Of a DNA stretch of 39,565 bases, positions 7,676-15,354 are shown in pieces. Origin of the DNA: an uncultured Oscillospiraceae bacterium (GTDB lineage: Bacteria > Bacillota > Clostridia > Oscillospirales > Oscillospiraceae); assembly GCA_910588365.1 (NCBI GenBank), contig CAJUQS010000151.1, positions 1 to 39,565 of the forward strand, in the 5' to 3' direction. The translations under genes were made by a program, and so were the position numbers. The notes beneath the pieces are model-generated. The model worked only from the letters and a program-made list of their open reading frames with translations, was not told the DNA's origin and did no database searches. The first letter of the stretch is position 1. Each line of letters opens with the position of its first letter.

Positions 7676-8001
7676 CCATTCTGGCGGTATCTTTGGCGCT
7701 GACGCTGGTTTTCGAGGTGGGATTCGCGCTGCTGTGGGGCCTGCGGGGGCGGCGGGAGCTGGGACTGGCGGCGCTGGTCAACGTGCTGACCAACCCGCCG
7801 GTGGTGCTGCTCTACTACACGGCGGTGAAACTGTGGCGCTGGAGCGCCCTGCCAGCCACCCTGGTGCTGGAGACGGCGGCGGTGGTGGTGGAGTGGCGGT
7901 GCTACCGGGCGTTTTCCCGGCAGATACGGCGGCCCCTCCTGTTCGCCCTGCTGGCAAACGGGATCTCCTACGGCGCCGGGTGCGTCATCAACATGCTGTG
8001 A
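7669..8001 (+). CDS. Small hydrophobic membrane protein
   Basis: A 110-residue protein with three to four predicted membrane segments and a short basic loop (CYRAFSRQIRRP) near residue 80. AAGGAGG lies 7 nt before the GTG start, and the gene overlaps the end of the MFS-like gene, so the two are probably coupled. I do not recognise the family. It may be an accessory subunit of the transporter, which is inference from context only. Confidence 0.7.
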   Translation: MLTILAVSLALTLVFEVGFALLWGLRGRRELGLAALVNVLTNPPVVLLYYTAVKLWRWSALPATLVLETAAVVVEWRCYRAFSRQIRRPLLFALLANGISYGAGCVINML

Positions 8002-8008
8002 GGTATCC

Positions 8009-8032
8009 ATACTTTTCTTGAAAGAAAAGTAT
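8009..8032. terminator. AT-rich hairpin, family B repeat end, acting as terminator
   Basis: Perfect 11-bp arms ATACTTTTCTT / AAGAAAAGTAT with a 2-nt loop, 7 bp after the stop codon. The following ATCAAAAGAACTTT matches the flank of other family B hairpins in the window. Confidence 0.7.
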
Positions 8033-8073
8033 CAAAAGAACTTTAATGGGGCGGTTTTTGGGAGGATTCTGCT

Positions 8074-8886
8074 ATGAGGAATGTTTTGAGCGTTTTTTTG
8101 ACACTGCTGGCGCTTTTGGCGCTGTGCGTCCCTGCCCGGGCGGACATGCTGTGGGAGCCCTACGGCAACATCTTCTATGATAAGCACTTCGGCAGCTGCG
8201 ACTACATCGGCCGGGATTACTACGCCAACGGGGCGGAGGGCTTTGTCACACTCTGGGACGCCCCCGGCGGCAGCGTGGTGGAGGCCCAGTACGAGAACGG
8301 GACCCGGCTGTGCGTCTACTGGCAGTATAAGGACTGGGGCTGCATCACTGTTTTTATGGAAAAGGGGAAGCACATTGACGGCTGGGTGCCTATGAAGGAC
8401 CTCTACCTCGTCTACGACCACATCTCCTTTGAGGAGGAGTACGGGGACCAGTTCCGGCCCTACAACGGCTGGTTCTTGGACTACGACGGCCAGGAGGGGG
8501 ACGAGCTCTGGATGTGGGAGACACCCCTGGACGGGGAGCCCAGGGACAGCACAACCATGAGCGCGAACTCCCTGGACGTCCTCTCATATAACGACATCTC
8601 TCAGGTCTACACCGATGTGCGGGGGCGGGACTGGGGCTTTGTGGCCTACATGTTTCCCTACCGCAATTTCTGGATCCCGCTGGACGACCCCGCCAACGCG
8701 GAGGCCGGAGCCGACGCCATCCCGGAGGCCGAGGAGCTCATCGCCGCCGGGGAGCTGATTGCCCCCCAGACGCCGAAGCTGCCCGCCGCCTCCTATACGC
8801 CCTATTTCCTGGTGGGCGGGGTGGCGGTGGTCACCGCCGGGCTTATCTTCTGGTTCTACGGGAAGGGAAGGAAAAAGCGCGCGTAA
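8074..8886 (+). CDS. Secreted, C-terminally membrane-anchored protein of unknown function
   Basis: A 270-residue protein with a signal peptide (residues 1-23, cleavage likely after PARA), then an aromatic, acidic extracytoplasmic region. Its early segment (FVTLWDAPGGSVVEA...GWVPMKDLYLVYD) resembles an SH3-like bacterial domain. Next comes an Ala/Glu-rich spacer (about 205-235), a membrane helix (about 243-262) and a basic tail (KGRKKRA). This is a type I topology: exposed outside and anchored at the C-terminus. GGAGG precedes the ATG. It is flanked by terminators and so is monocistronic. Confidence 0.8.
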   Translation: MRNVLSVFLTLLALLALCVPARADMLWEPYGNIFYDKHFGSCDYIGRDYYANGAEGFVTLWDAPGGSVVEAQYENGTRLCVYWQYKDWGCITVFMEKGKHIDGWVPMKDLYLVYDHISFEEEYGDQFRPYNGWFLDYDGQEGDELWMWETPLDGEPRDSTTMSANSLDVLSYNDISQVYTDVRGRDWGFVAYMFPYRNFWIPLDDPANAEAGADAIPEAEELIAAGELIAPQTPKLPAASYTPYFLVGGVAVVTAGLIFWFYGKGRKKRA

Positions 8887-8907
8887 GGGAGGAAAGGCAC
8901 TCCGCCC

Positions 8908-8974
8908 CCAAAAAAGTGGCCTGGCTACTTTTTTGACACACAGAAAGGAGCCGGCGGCTTGCCGGCTCCTTTTG
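8908..8974. terminator. Two hairpins between convergent genes
   Basis: First hairpin: AAAAAAGTGGCC / GGCTACTTTTTT (8910-8936, one mismatch), usable in both directions. Second: AAGGAGCCGGC / GCCGGCTCCTTTT (8944-8974). They separate the anchored-protein gene from the convergent P-loop gene. Confidence 0.8.
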
Positions 8975-8990
8975 CGTTCTGGCGGGGTGG

Positions 8991-9935
8991 TTACGACGGA
9001 TAGAGCATCTGGGCCTCGATTTTGGCCTCCAGCCTGCGCAGCCGCTCCAGGTTCTCCTGGCCCACGCAGCCCACCAGGAGATACTGCTTGTTGAAGTGGT
9101 CGTGGATGAAGTGGTAGAGCAGGTGGAAGTCCTTGATCTGCCCGGTGCTGGTCACGTGGATCCGGGGGCCGGTGCAGGGGTGGCTCTGCCCGCCGATGGA
9201 GACGTGCTTCTCGTCCAGATACGTGACGGGCAGGTTCTGGTCGATTAGATCGTAGACCTTCTTCTCCAGCTCCTCAATGTCAAAATTGGGCTCCCGGTCG
9301 TCCGGGAAGGTGATGACGAAGCCGTGGCGCACATCGCCGTGGCCGCAGCGCTCCAGCTCCTCCGGCGGCATACAGAACTCGCACAGATCCTCCGCCGTAT
9401 GGCTCATCAGGCGGTAGGGCAGGGACTTGTAGACCATGTCGTAGATCTCCCGGGGCTTGGGGCCGAAGACGGTGGGCCGGGTGATGACCACCTCCTCGCC
9501 CACGCCGATGAGCAGGTCCGCCTTGACGCCGAGCATGGGGTAGACCAGATCGAAGTGCTCCACGATCACCCGCTTGCCCCGGCGCAGGGCCTCGGTGATG
9601 GCGTCCGCCAGGACGTTCATCTGGGTGAAGCCGTTCTCAAAGCGGATGTCCAGGTGGTAGGTGTGGGGGGAGAAGAAGCTGCGCTCCTCGTCGATGTCCA
9701 GCAGGGGCAGGGGCCGCACGTAGACGCCGTCGTCGTCGTTGGTCAGATCCAGGCCCGGGAACATGCCGCGGATGAGGGCGCTCTTGCCGGAGCCCGCCTC
9801 CCCGATGATGCCGATGAGCTTGTCGAAGGGGGAGAGGTAGAGCTGCACCAGCTGCATACCCAGCTGGTACATGCGCTTGTGGCCGCGGGGGGCGAAGTAG
9901 GTGCTGATGATGTGGCTGGATTGGCGGTCGAACAT
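8991..9935 (-). CDS. P-loop protein with AlaRS second-additional-domain-like C-terminus
   Basis: A 314-residue protein. Residues 37-55 hold a Walker A motif (IGIIGEAGSGKSALIRG), and a kinase-like nucleotide-binding region follows (RGKRVIVEHFDL near 120). The C-terminal part contains HPCTGPRIHVTSTGQIKDF, which lines up with the CGGTHV..TGEIG.F motif of the alanyl/threonyl-tRNA-synthetase second additional domain; the canonical GGTH is altered. I recall clostridial homologues named after this domain, but the biological role is unknown. A tRNA- or nucleotide-linked job is an inference. AAAGGAG precedes the ATG, and the gene has its own promoter and a leader of roughly 90 nt. Confidence 0.8.
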   Translation of the reverse strand: MFDRQSSHIISTYFAPRGHKRMYQLGMQLVQLYLSPFDKLIGIIGEAGSGKSALIRGMFPGLDLTNDDDGVYVRPLPLLDIDEERSFFSPHTYHLDIRFENGFTQMNVLADAITEALRRGKRVIVEHFDLVYPMLGVKADLLIGVGEEVVITRPTVFGPKPREIYDMVYKSLPYRLMSHTAEDLCEFCMPPEELERCGHGDVRHGFVITFPDDREPNFDIEELEKKVYDLIDQNLPVTYLDEKHVSIGGQSHPCTGPRIHVTSTGQIKDFHLLYHFIHDHFNKQYLLVGCVGQENLERLRRLEAKIEAQMLYPS

Positions 9936-10037
9936 GTTGGTTACTCCTTTCAGCTGTCGGGTGGATTACGCCGCCGTGCGGCGGGCGCTGCTTCTGTGCG
10001 CGGGGGCGCTGGACTCCTGCCGGAAAATTTCCCCCTG

Positions 10038-10066
10038 ATTATACCATATCCCCCCGCAAATGAAAA
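10038..10066 (-). promoter_or_regulatory. Promoter of the P-loop/SAD gene
   Basis: Extended -10 TGGTATAAT on the minus strand (10038-10043 plus TG), with a weak -35 TTTTCA 17 bp upstream. The GC-rich leader can form a CGCCCGCCGC/GCGGCGG hairpin before the ribosome binding site. Confidence 0.6.
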
Positions 10067-10114
10067 GACAAAAATACGTACCTGCCTTCACGGCCTCAGA
10101 CGGGGCACTTTAAT

Positions 10115-10639
10115 TTATAGATAAATCCAATATCTGCGCATGATGTGACAACCTTCGGCATCGTTATATGCTTGTATTTTATCCATCAACTTCCCGCCAA
10201 GTTTCTCGCAAACATGAGCAGACACACTATTTTTGTCATTTATGTTCATAAGAACTTTGTTCATACCATGTTCTTTCGCAATAGGTAATCCTTGCTTCAA
10301 TATTTCGGTTCCGTATCCCTTACCTTGTTCGGATACACGTACTGCATATCCGATACTGCCTATACCTGACATTACTTCCGGGGTCAATTCAGTTCTCAGT
10401 TGAAATTCGCCTATAAATTTTTCATCATCAACAGCCCAAAAGTGGAAGCTTATGGGCTGTCCCTGAATTTGCCCAGTCTCCTTTTTGTCATACCAATCTT
10501 TAGTTCTGCTAAACCATTCGTTGTCAACCAGTTTTGGATTAGTTGGTCTAAAGTAAATAACGTGGTTGTCATATGCTTCCTGACAATACTCTCTGTATCC
10601 GCTGACATATTCCGGACAGCGTCTTATAAGTTTTAGCAT
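10115..10639 (-). CDS. GNAT-family N-acetyltransferase
   Basis: A 174-residue GNAT protein. The acetyl-CoA loop is V-R-x-S-E-Q-G-K-G-Y-G-T-E near residue 115 (the Q/RxxGxG/A motif), followed by the LGGKLMDKI strand-turn typical of RimJ-like enzymes. The acceptor is unknown. The gene is clearly AT-richer than its neighbours (many A/T-ending codons), which suggests recent transfer. It has its own consensus promoter, divergent from the cit operon. Confidence 0.88.
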   Translation of the reverse strand: MLKLIRRCPEYVSGYREYCQEAYDNHVIYFRPTNPKLVDNEWFSRTKDWYDKKETGQIQGQPISFHFWAVDDEKFIGEFQLRTELTPEVMSGIGSIGYAVRVSEQGKGYGTEILKQGLPIAKEHGMNKVLMNINDKNSVSAHVCEKLGGKLMDKIQAYNDAEGCHIMRRYWIYL

Positions 10640-10691
10640 GGTATGTTTCCTTCCATATTCACTTAAAAATAACTTCCGATTTGTCGAGCCA

Positions 10692-10720
10692 ATTATAACA
10701 CAGGGCTCCTGCTATATCAA
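10692..10720 (-). promoter_or_regulatory. Acetyltransferase promoter
   Basis: Minus strand: TTGATA (10715-10720), 17 bp, TATAAT (10692-10697). The -35 overlaps the left arm of a 13-bp inverted repeat shared with the divergent cit promoter. Confidence 0.8.
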
Positions 10721-10840
10721 TGTGCTTTTGCAGAAACAACCGAAGTGATATCCCAGCAGCACGTTCCTTAAAAGGGACTTCTGAAAAAACGGATTGCAAT
10801 GAGGGGAATTTTATTATATAATATGGCCACATTGATATAG
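10712..10840. promoter_or_regulatory. Distant 13-bp inverted repeat spanning divergent promoters
   Basis: CTATATCAATGTG at 10712-10724 is repeated as its exact reverse complement at 10828-10840. The left arm covers the acetyltransferase -35, and the right arm covers the likely start of the cit transcript. The centre-to-centre distance is 116 bp, about eleven helical turns. Candidate paired operator. Confidence 0.55.
10794..10822 (+). promoter_or_regulatory. Promoter of the citDEF-like operon
   Basis: TTGCAA (10794-10799), 17 bp, TATAAT (10817-10822). Expected start near 10829, giving a leader of about 47 nt ending in AGAGGAGG. Confidence 0.8.
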
Positions 10841-10875
10841 TCCATTTTAAAATAAAAAAAGAGGAGGCAAGAAGA

Positions 10876-11148
10876 ATGGCGGAAATTGTACGCGTCGCGT
10901 CCGCGGGGACGCTGGAGTCCAGTGACGCCTACGTGGAGATCGAGCCCGCGGATGAGGGGATCGAGATCCAGCTGGAATCCGTGGTGAAGGCCCAGTTCGG
11001 CGAGGCCATCGAGCAGGCGGTCCGGGAGACCCTGGCGTCCTGCGGCGTGGAGCGGGCCCGGCTCACCATCTCGGACCGGGGCGCTCTGGAGTGTGTGCTC
11101 CGGGCGAGAGTGGAAACGGCCGTTTTGCGGGGAAGGGGGGAGAGCTGA
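10876..11148 (+). CDS. citD: Citrate/citramalate lyase acyl carrier protein (gamma subunit)
   Basis: A 90-residue CitD-type carrier. The N-terminal GTLESSD motif holds the serine (about Ser15) that carries the phosphoribosyl-dephospho-CoA arm. It shuttles the acyl group between the alpha and beta subunits of the lyase. First gene of the operon, with AGAGGAGG before the ATG. The stop overlaps the ATG of the beta subunit. With a full glutamate mutase/methylaspartase set nearby, citramalate lyase is the more likely complex than citrate lyase. The genes that make and attach the prosthetic group (citC, citX, citG) are not in the window. Confidence 0.88.
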   Translation: MAEIVRVASAGTLESSDAYVEIEPADEGIEIQLESVVKAQFGEAIEQAVRETLASCGVERARLTISDRGALECVLRARVETAVLRGRGES

Positions 11149-12029
11149 TGCGCCGATCTATGCTGTTTTTGCCGGGCAACACCCCCAACATGCTCATTAA
11201 CGGCGGCTTTCTGGGGGCGGACGCGGTGATTCTGGATCTGGAGGACGCGGTGGCGCCCTCGGAGAAGGACGCCGCCCGGGTGCTGGTGCGCAATACCATC
11301 CGGTATATGGACTTTCGCGGGTGCCAGATCATTGTGCGCATCAACGCCATTGACAGCAGCTTCTGGCAGAGAGATCTGGACGAGGTTCTGCCCCAGAAGC
11401 CGGATCTGATCCTCCTGCCCAAGTCCGGCTCCGCCCAGGACATCCTGGCGGCGGACGAGTACATCACCGCGCTGGAGGAGAAGCTGGGCTTTGAGCGCAA
11501 CACCGTGGGCCTGATGCCCCTGATCGAGACGGCCCTGGGCGTGGAGAACGCCTTTGCCATCGCCTCGGCCAGCAGCCGGGTAGAGGCCCTGTTCCTGGGG
11601 GCGGAGGACCTCACCGCCGATCTGCGCTGCCAGCGCACCAAGGCCGGCCGGGAGATCGAGTACGCCCGCACCCGCCTGGTGACGGCGGCCCGGGCGGCGG
11701 GGGTGGACGTGTACGACACCCCCTTCACCGATGTCAACGACGACGAGGGCATCCAGGTGGACGCGGCCCTGGCCAAGGCCCTGGGCTTCACCGGCAAGGC
11801 GTCCATCTCCCCCCGCCATGTGGAGGTCATCAACCGGGTGTTCAGCCCCACGCGGAAGGAGATTGACTACGCCTACGAGGTCATGGACGCCATCCGGCTG
11901 GCCAAGGAGCAGGGCCGGGGCGCCATCGCCCTGCGGGGCAAGATGATTGACGCGCCCATCGTGGCCCGGGCGGAGCAGACCATCGCCGCGGCCAGAGAGA
12001 TGGGCCTGGGAAGGGAGGAGCGCTCATGA
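11148..12029 (+). CDS. citE: Citrate/citramalate lyase beta subunit (CitE-like)
   Basis: A 293-residue HpcH/HpaI TIM-barrel lyase. LFLPGNTPNML at the start, DLEDAVAPSEK near residue 30, LPKSGSAQD near 90, PLIETALGVENA near 130 and FLGAEDLTADL near 155 are conserved in CitE and supply the Mg2+ and substrate site. It cleaves the acyl-carrier-bound thioester (citramalyl- or citryl-ACP) into acetyl-ACP plus pyruvate or oxaloacetate. The start overlaps the citD stop by one base (TGATG). The 3' end overlaps the alpha subunit start by 4 bp. Confidence 0.92.
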   Translation: MRRSMLFLPGNTPNMLINGGFLGADAVILDLEDAVAPSEKDAARVLVRNTIRYMDFRGCQIIVRINAIDSSFWQRDLDEVLPQKPDLILLPKSGSAQDILAADEYITALEEKLGFERNTVGLMPLIETALGVENAFAIASASSRVEALFLGAEDLTADLRCQRTKAGREIEYARTRLVTAARAAGVDVYDTPFTDVNDDEGIQVDAALAKALGFTGKASISPRHVEVINRVFSPTRKEIDYAYEVMDAIRLAKEQGRGAIALRGKMIDAPIVARAEQTIAAAREMGLGREERS

Positions 12030-13438
12030 GCACGAAAGTTGTCAAGTCCATCCGGGAGGCCATCGGGCTCTCCGGGCTGAAGGACGGCATGACCGTCTCC
12101 TTCCACCACCACCTGCGAAACGGCGACCATGTGCTGAACATAGTCATGGCAGAGATTGCGGGGCTGGGCATCCGGGATCTGACGGTCAACGCCAGCTCCC
12201 TCTTTGACATCCATCAGCCCCTGGCGGACCACATCCGAAACGGCGTGGTCACCGCCATCCAGACCGACTACATGGCCGCCGGCCTGGGGAAGGCGATCTC
12301 CCGGGGCCTCATGGAGAAGCCGGTCCAGTTCCGCACCCACGGCGGGCGGCCCAGCGACATCGCGTCAGGGAACACCCCCATTGACGTGGCCTTCATCGCC
12401 GCCCCCAGCGCCGACCCCATGGGCAACTGCTCCGGCAAGTACGGCAAGTCCGCCTGCGGCAGCCTGGGCTACGCCATCCCCGACGCCATGTACGCCAGGC
12501 ACGTGGTGGTCATCACCGACAATCTGGTGCCCTACCCCCTGCTGGACTGGTCCATCCCGGAGATCTACGTGGACGCCGTCGTCTCCGTGGACGCCATCGG
12601 CGACCCGGCGGGCATCGTCTCCGGCACCACCCGGATTACCCGTGACCCTGTGGGGCTGGTGATGGCCTCCTACGCGGCCAGGGTGATCGAGCACTCCGGC
12701 CTGCTGGCCGACGGCTTCTCCTTCCAGACCGGGGCCGGCGGCGCGTCCCTGGCGGCGGCGGGCTTCCTCAAGGACATCATGCTCGCCAAGGGCGTCCAGG
12801 GCAGCTTCGGCCTGGGCGGCATCACCGGCTACATGGTGGACATGCTGCAGGCCGGGTGCTTCCAGTCCCTGCTGGACGTGCAGTGCTTTGATCTGAAGGC
12901 GGTGGAGTCCATCCGATCCGACCCCCGCCACCAGGAGATCTCCGCCCTCCACTACGCCAGCCCCACCCAGCGCTCCGCCGTGGTGGACAGCCTGGATGTG
13001 GTCATCCTGGGTGCCACGGAGATCGACACGGACTTCAACGTCAACGTCCACACCGACTCCAACGGCTATATCATGGGCGGCTCCGGCGGCCACAGCGACA
13101 CGGCGGCGGGGGCCAAGCTGGCCATGATCATCGCCCCCATGTTCCGCGCCCGCCTGCCCATCGTCACCGACCGCGTGACCTGCATCTCCACACCGGGCAG
13201 GGACATCGACGTGCTGGTCACCCAGGGCGGCATCGCCGTGAACCCCAAGAACGGGGAGCTGTGCCGGCGCCTCAGGGACGCGGGCCTGCCCGTCATCGAC
13301 ATCCATGACCTCAAGGCCAAGGCCGAGAGCATGACCGGCACACCCAGACGCCTGACGAAGGGAGACCGCCCCGTGGCACAGGTCATCGGCCGGGACGGCG
13401 GCCTGCTGGATACCATCTATAACGTGCCGGAGGCGTAG
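12026..13438 (+). CDS. citF: Citrate/citramalate lyase alpha subunit (acyl-ACP transferase)
   Basis: A 470-residue CoA-transferase-type alpha subunit, somewhat shorter than the usual roughly 510. It moves the acetyl group of the carrier protein onto the incoming substrate, releasing acetate. Family signatures include GNCSGKYGKSACGS near residue 140, GAGGASLAA near 240 and NVNVHTDSNGYIMGGSGGHSD near 340. The ATG overlaps the citE stop (ATGA), as in characterised citDEF operons. Sequence alone does not separate citrate from citramalate specificity; the neighbours favour citramalate. Confidence 0.92.
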   Translation: MSTKVVKSIREAIGLSGLKDGMTVSFHHHLRNGDHVLNIVMAEIAGLGIRDLTVNASSLFDIHQPLADHIRNGVVTAIQTDYMAAGLGKAISRGLMEKPVQFRTHGGRPSDIASGNTPIDVAFIAAPSADPMGNCSGKYGKSACGSLGYAIPDAMYARHVVVITDNLVPYPLLDWSIPEIYVDAVVSVDAIGDPAGIVSGTTRITRDPVGLVMASYAARVIEHSGLLADGFSFQTGAGGASLAAAGFLKDIMLAKGVQGSFGLGGITGYMVDMLQAGCFQSLLDVQCFDLKAVESIRSDPRHQEISALHYASPTQRSAVVDSLDVVILGATEIDTDFNVNVHTDSNGYIMGGSGGHSDTAAGAKLAMIIAPMFRARLPIVTDRVTCISTPGRDIDVLVTQGGIAVNPKNGELCRRLRDAGLPVIDIHDLKAKAESMTGTPRRLTKGDRPVAQVIGRDGGLLDTIYNVPEA

Positions 13439-13440
13439 AG

Positions 13441-13680
13441 GCAGCCATTCTTTTCTTTTTGAAAAAAGAAAAGAATCAAAAGAAAAACTTTTGCGGCAAA
13501 ACTGTGTTTTGCCTCTGGGATCCCCTGTACCGGCCGGGTGGAGCACGAGCTGGCGGGACGGCCCGCCAAGGCCGCGCTGATTGACGGCAGCTGTCGGTCA
13601 ACGTGATTAGTACCCGGTGATAAACCCATTAAAGCTCTTTTTTGATTCTTTTTTCTCTCGAGAAAAAAGAATGTATGCCT
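13441..13680. repeat. Family B inverted-repeat element between citF and the mesaconase genes
   Basis: About 240 bp. It begins with hairpin 13447-13476 (13-bp arms of ATTCTTTTCTTTT) and ends with hairpin 13645-13672 (13-bp arms of ATTCTTTTTTCTC). The ends are inverted relative to each other (ATCAAAAG...CTTTTGATT). The inside includes TTGCGGCAAAACTGTGTTTTGCC, shared with the next element, and no coding signal. MITE-like layout, with hairpins that could also attenuate transcription. Confidence 0.7.
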
Positions 13681-13702
13681 AAAAATATTGGAGGACTGCG
13701 CA

Positions 13703-14542
13703 ATGCGTGAAATCGACGCGGGGCGGATCACGGAGGTGGTCCGGCGGCTGTGCATTGAGGCCAACTGCCACCTGCCCCAGGACATGAAAAATCAGATTGA
13801 GGCATGCCGGGCCCGGGAGGGCTGGGCCCCGGCCAAGGAGATTCTGGACCGGATTGTGGACAACTACCGGGCCGCGGACAGCGGCAATGTGCCCATCTGC
13901 CAGGACACCGGCATGGCCTGCGTGTTTCTGAAGGTGGGCCAGGAGGTCCATGTCGCCGGAGACATTGCCGGCGCGGTCAACGAGGGCGTGCGCCAGGGCT
14001 ACGGGGAGGGCTACCTCCGCAAGAGCGTGGTGCGGGACCCCCTGGACCGGGTGAACACCGGGGACAACACCCCGGCCATGATCTACTACGAGCTGGTCCC
14101 CGGCGACCGGCTGGAGATCACCGTGGCGCCCAAGGGCTTCGGCAGCGAGAACATGAGCCAGATCAAGATGCTCAAGCCCTCCGACGGACTCCAGGGCGTG
14201 AAGGATTTTGTGGTCAAGGTGGTGGAGGAGGCCGGCCCCAACCCCTGCCCGCCCATCGTGGTGGGCGTAGGCATCGGCGGCACCTTCGACAAGGCCGCCT
14301 ATCTGGCCAAGCGGGCCCTGATGCGCTCCGTGGACAGCCGGAACGCCGTCCCCTTCTACGCCCAGCTGGAGGAGGAGCTCCTGGAGAGGATCAACGCCCT
14401 GGGCATCGGGCCCCAGGGCTTCGGCGGCAGAACAACCGCCCTGGCGGTGAATATCGAGCAGTGCCCCACCCACATCGCGGGCCTGCCGGTGGCGGTGAAC
14501 ATCAACTGCCACGTGACCAGACATATGACGGAGGTGCTTTGA
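13703..14542 (+). CDS. Class I fumarase-type hydro-lyase, alpha subunit; probable mesaconase
   Basis: A 279-residue N-terminal-type subunit of the two-subunit class I (4Fe-4S) fumarases and L(+)-tartrate dehydratases. Three conserved cysteines expected to hold the cluster are in VPICQDTGMA, NPCPPIVVGVGIGG and IEQCPTHIAGLP. The ATG at 13703 has GGAGG 8 nt upstream; an earlier TTG overlaps that site. The beta subunit follows after one base. Class I fumarases of this type also hydrate mesaconate to citramalate, the step missing between methylaspartase and citramalate lyase in this cluster, so mesaconase is the favoured role. Plain fumarase or tartrate dehydratase remains possible. Confidence 0.88.
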   Translation: MREIDAGRITEVVRRLCIEANCHLPQDMKNQIEACRAREGWAPAKEILDRIVDNYRAADSGNVPICQDTGMACVFLKVGQEVHVAGDIAGAVNEGVRQGYGEGYLRKSVVRDPLDRVNTGDNTPAMIYYELVPGDRLEITVAPKGFGSENMSQIKMLKPSDGLQGVKDFVVKVVEEAGPNPCPPIVVGVGIGGTFDKAAYLAKRALMRSVDSRNAVPFYAQLEEELLERINALGIGPQGFGGRTTALAVNIEQCPTHIAGLPVAVNINCHVTRHMTEVL

Positions 14543-14543
14543 G

Positions 14544-15098
14544 ATGCCGGTTTCCATTACCACACCCCTGAGCCGGGAGCAGGCCCGGAACCTGAAGGCC
14601 GGTGACAGCTGCCTGATCTCCGGCGTCATCTACACCGCCCGGGACACCGCCCACAAGCGGCTGTGCGAGCTGGCGGAGCAGGGCAAGGAGCTGCCCATTG
14701 ACGTGAAGGACGCCACCATCTATTACGTGGGCCCCACCCCCGCCCGGCCCGGCCAGGCCATCGGCTCCGCCGGCCCCACCACCTCCTACCGCATGGACGC
14801 CTACAGCCCCCTGCTCATCTCCCTGGGGGAGACCGGCATGATCGGCAAGGGCAAGCGGGGACCGGAGGTCGTCGCCGCCATGAAGGAGCACGGCGCGGTG
14901 TACTTCGGCGCCATCGGCGGCTGCGGGGCCCTGCTGGGCCAGTGCGTCAGGAAGGCGGAGATCGTGGCCTACGAGGACCTGGGGGCGGAGGCCATCCGCC
15001 GCCTGGAGGTGGAGAACTTCCCCGTTATCGTCGTCATCGACAGCCAGGGCAACAACCTCTATGAAACCGGCCGGAAGGCCTACCTGGAGAGCCTGTAG
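14544..15098 (+). CDS. Class I fumarase-type hydro-lyase, beta subunit; probable mesaconase
   Basis: A 184-residue C-terminal-type subunit. YYVGPTPARPGQAIGSAGPTTS and the KGKRG catalytic-loop segment followed by GAVYFGAIGGCGALL are characteristic of FumB/TtdB-type beta subunits. With the alpha subunit it makes the active site around the iron-sulfur cluster. The ATG follows the alpha stop by one base, and GGAGG lies at the alpha 3' end. Expected reaction in context: mesaconate + water to (S)-citramalate. Confidence 0.88.
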   Translation: MPVSITTPLSREQARNLKAGDSCLISGVIYTARDTAHKRLCELAEQGKELPIDVKDATIYYVGPTPARPGQAIGSAGPTTSYRMDAYSPLLISLGETGMIGKGKRGPEVVAAMKEHGAVYFGAIGGCGALLGQCVRKAEIVAYEDLGAEAIRRLEVENFPVIVVIDSQGNNLYETGRKAYLESL

Positions 15099-15340
15099 GC
15101 GGCAGTCATCTTGCGGCAAAACTGTGTTCTGCCTGTGTCCGTGTGTTGATGGCGCCTGTCCGTGCGGTCATCGGCAAGCGAAACAAGGTTTCGCTGAAAA
15201 GTTCTTTTTGATTCTTTTTCTTTCAATTATAGGTATCAGCCGTTACCGGGCCACAGGGCTTGGTCATGCACCGCACGAAAGTCTCGCATTGCCCGTCCGG
15301 CAGGACCTTTTTCTTTCAAGAAAAAGAATGGATACCGAAA
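15099..15340. repeat. Family B-related element before the GntR gene
   Basis: Starts with TTGCGGCAAAACTGTGTTCTGCC, nearly identical to the inside of the previous element. It continues with a GCGAAAC...GTTTCGC hairpin and TTCTTTTTGATTCTTTTTC, and ends in hairpin CTTTTTCTTTCAAGAAAAAG (about 15307-15328). The left hairpin seen in other copies is missing, so this copy looks eroded. No other gene is seen in this gap. Confidence 0.6.
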
Positions 15341-15354
15341 AAAGGAGGTGCCCG

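Noticed and set aside
9936..10037. Riboswitch or T-box in the leader of the P-loop/SAD gene
   Set aside because: The leader has a GC-rich hairpin, but no T-box sequence, terminator or known aptamer motif.
13703..15098. Housekeeping fumarase of the TCA cycle
   Set aside because: Possible from sequence, but position inside a complete methylaspartate cluster makes mesaconase the better call; kept as an alternative.
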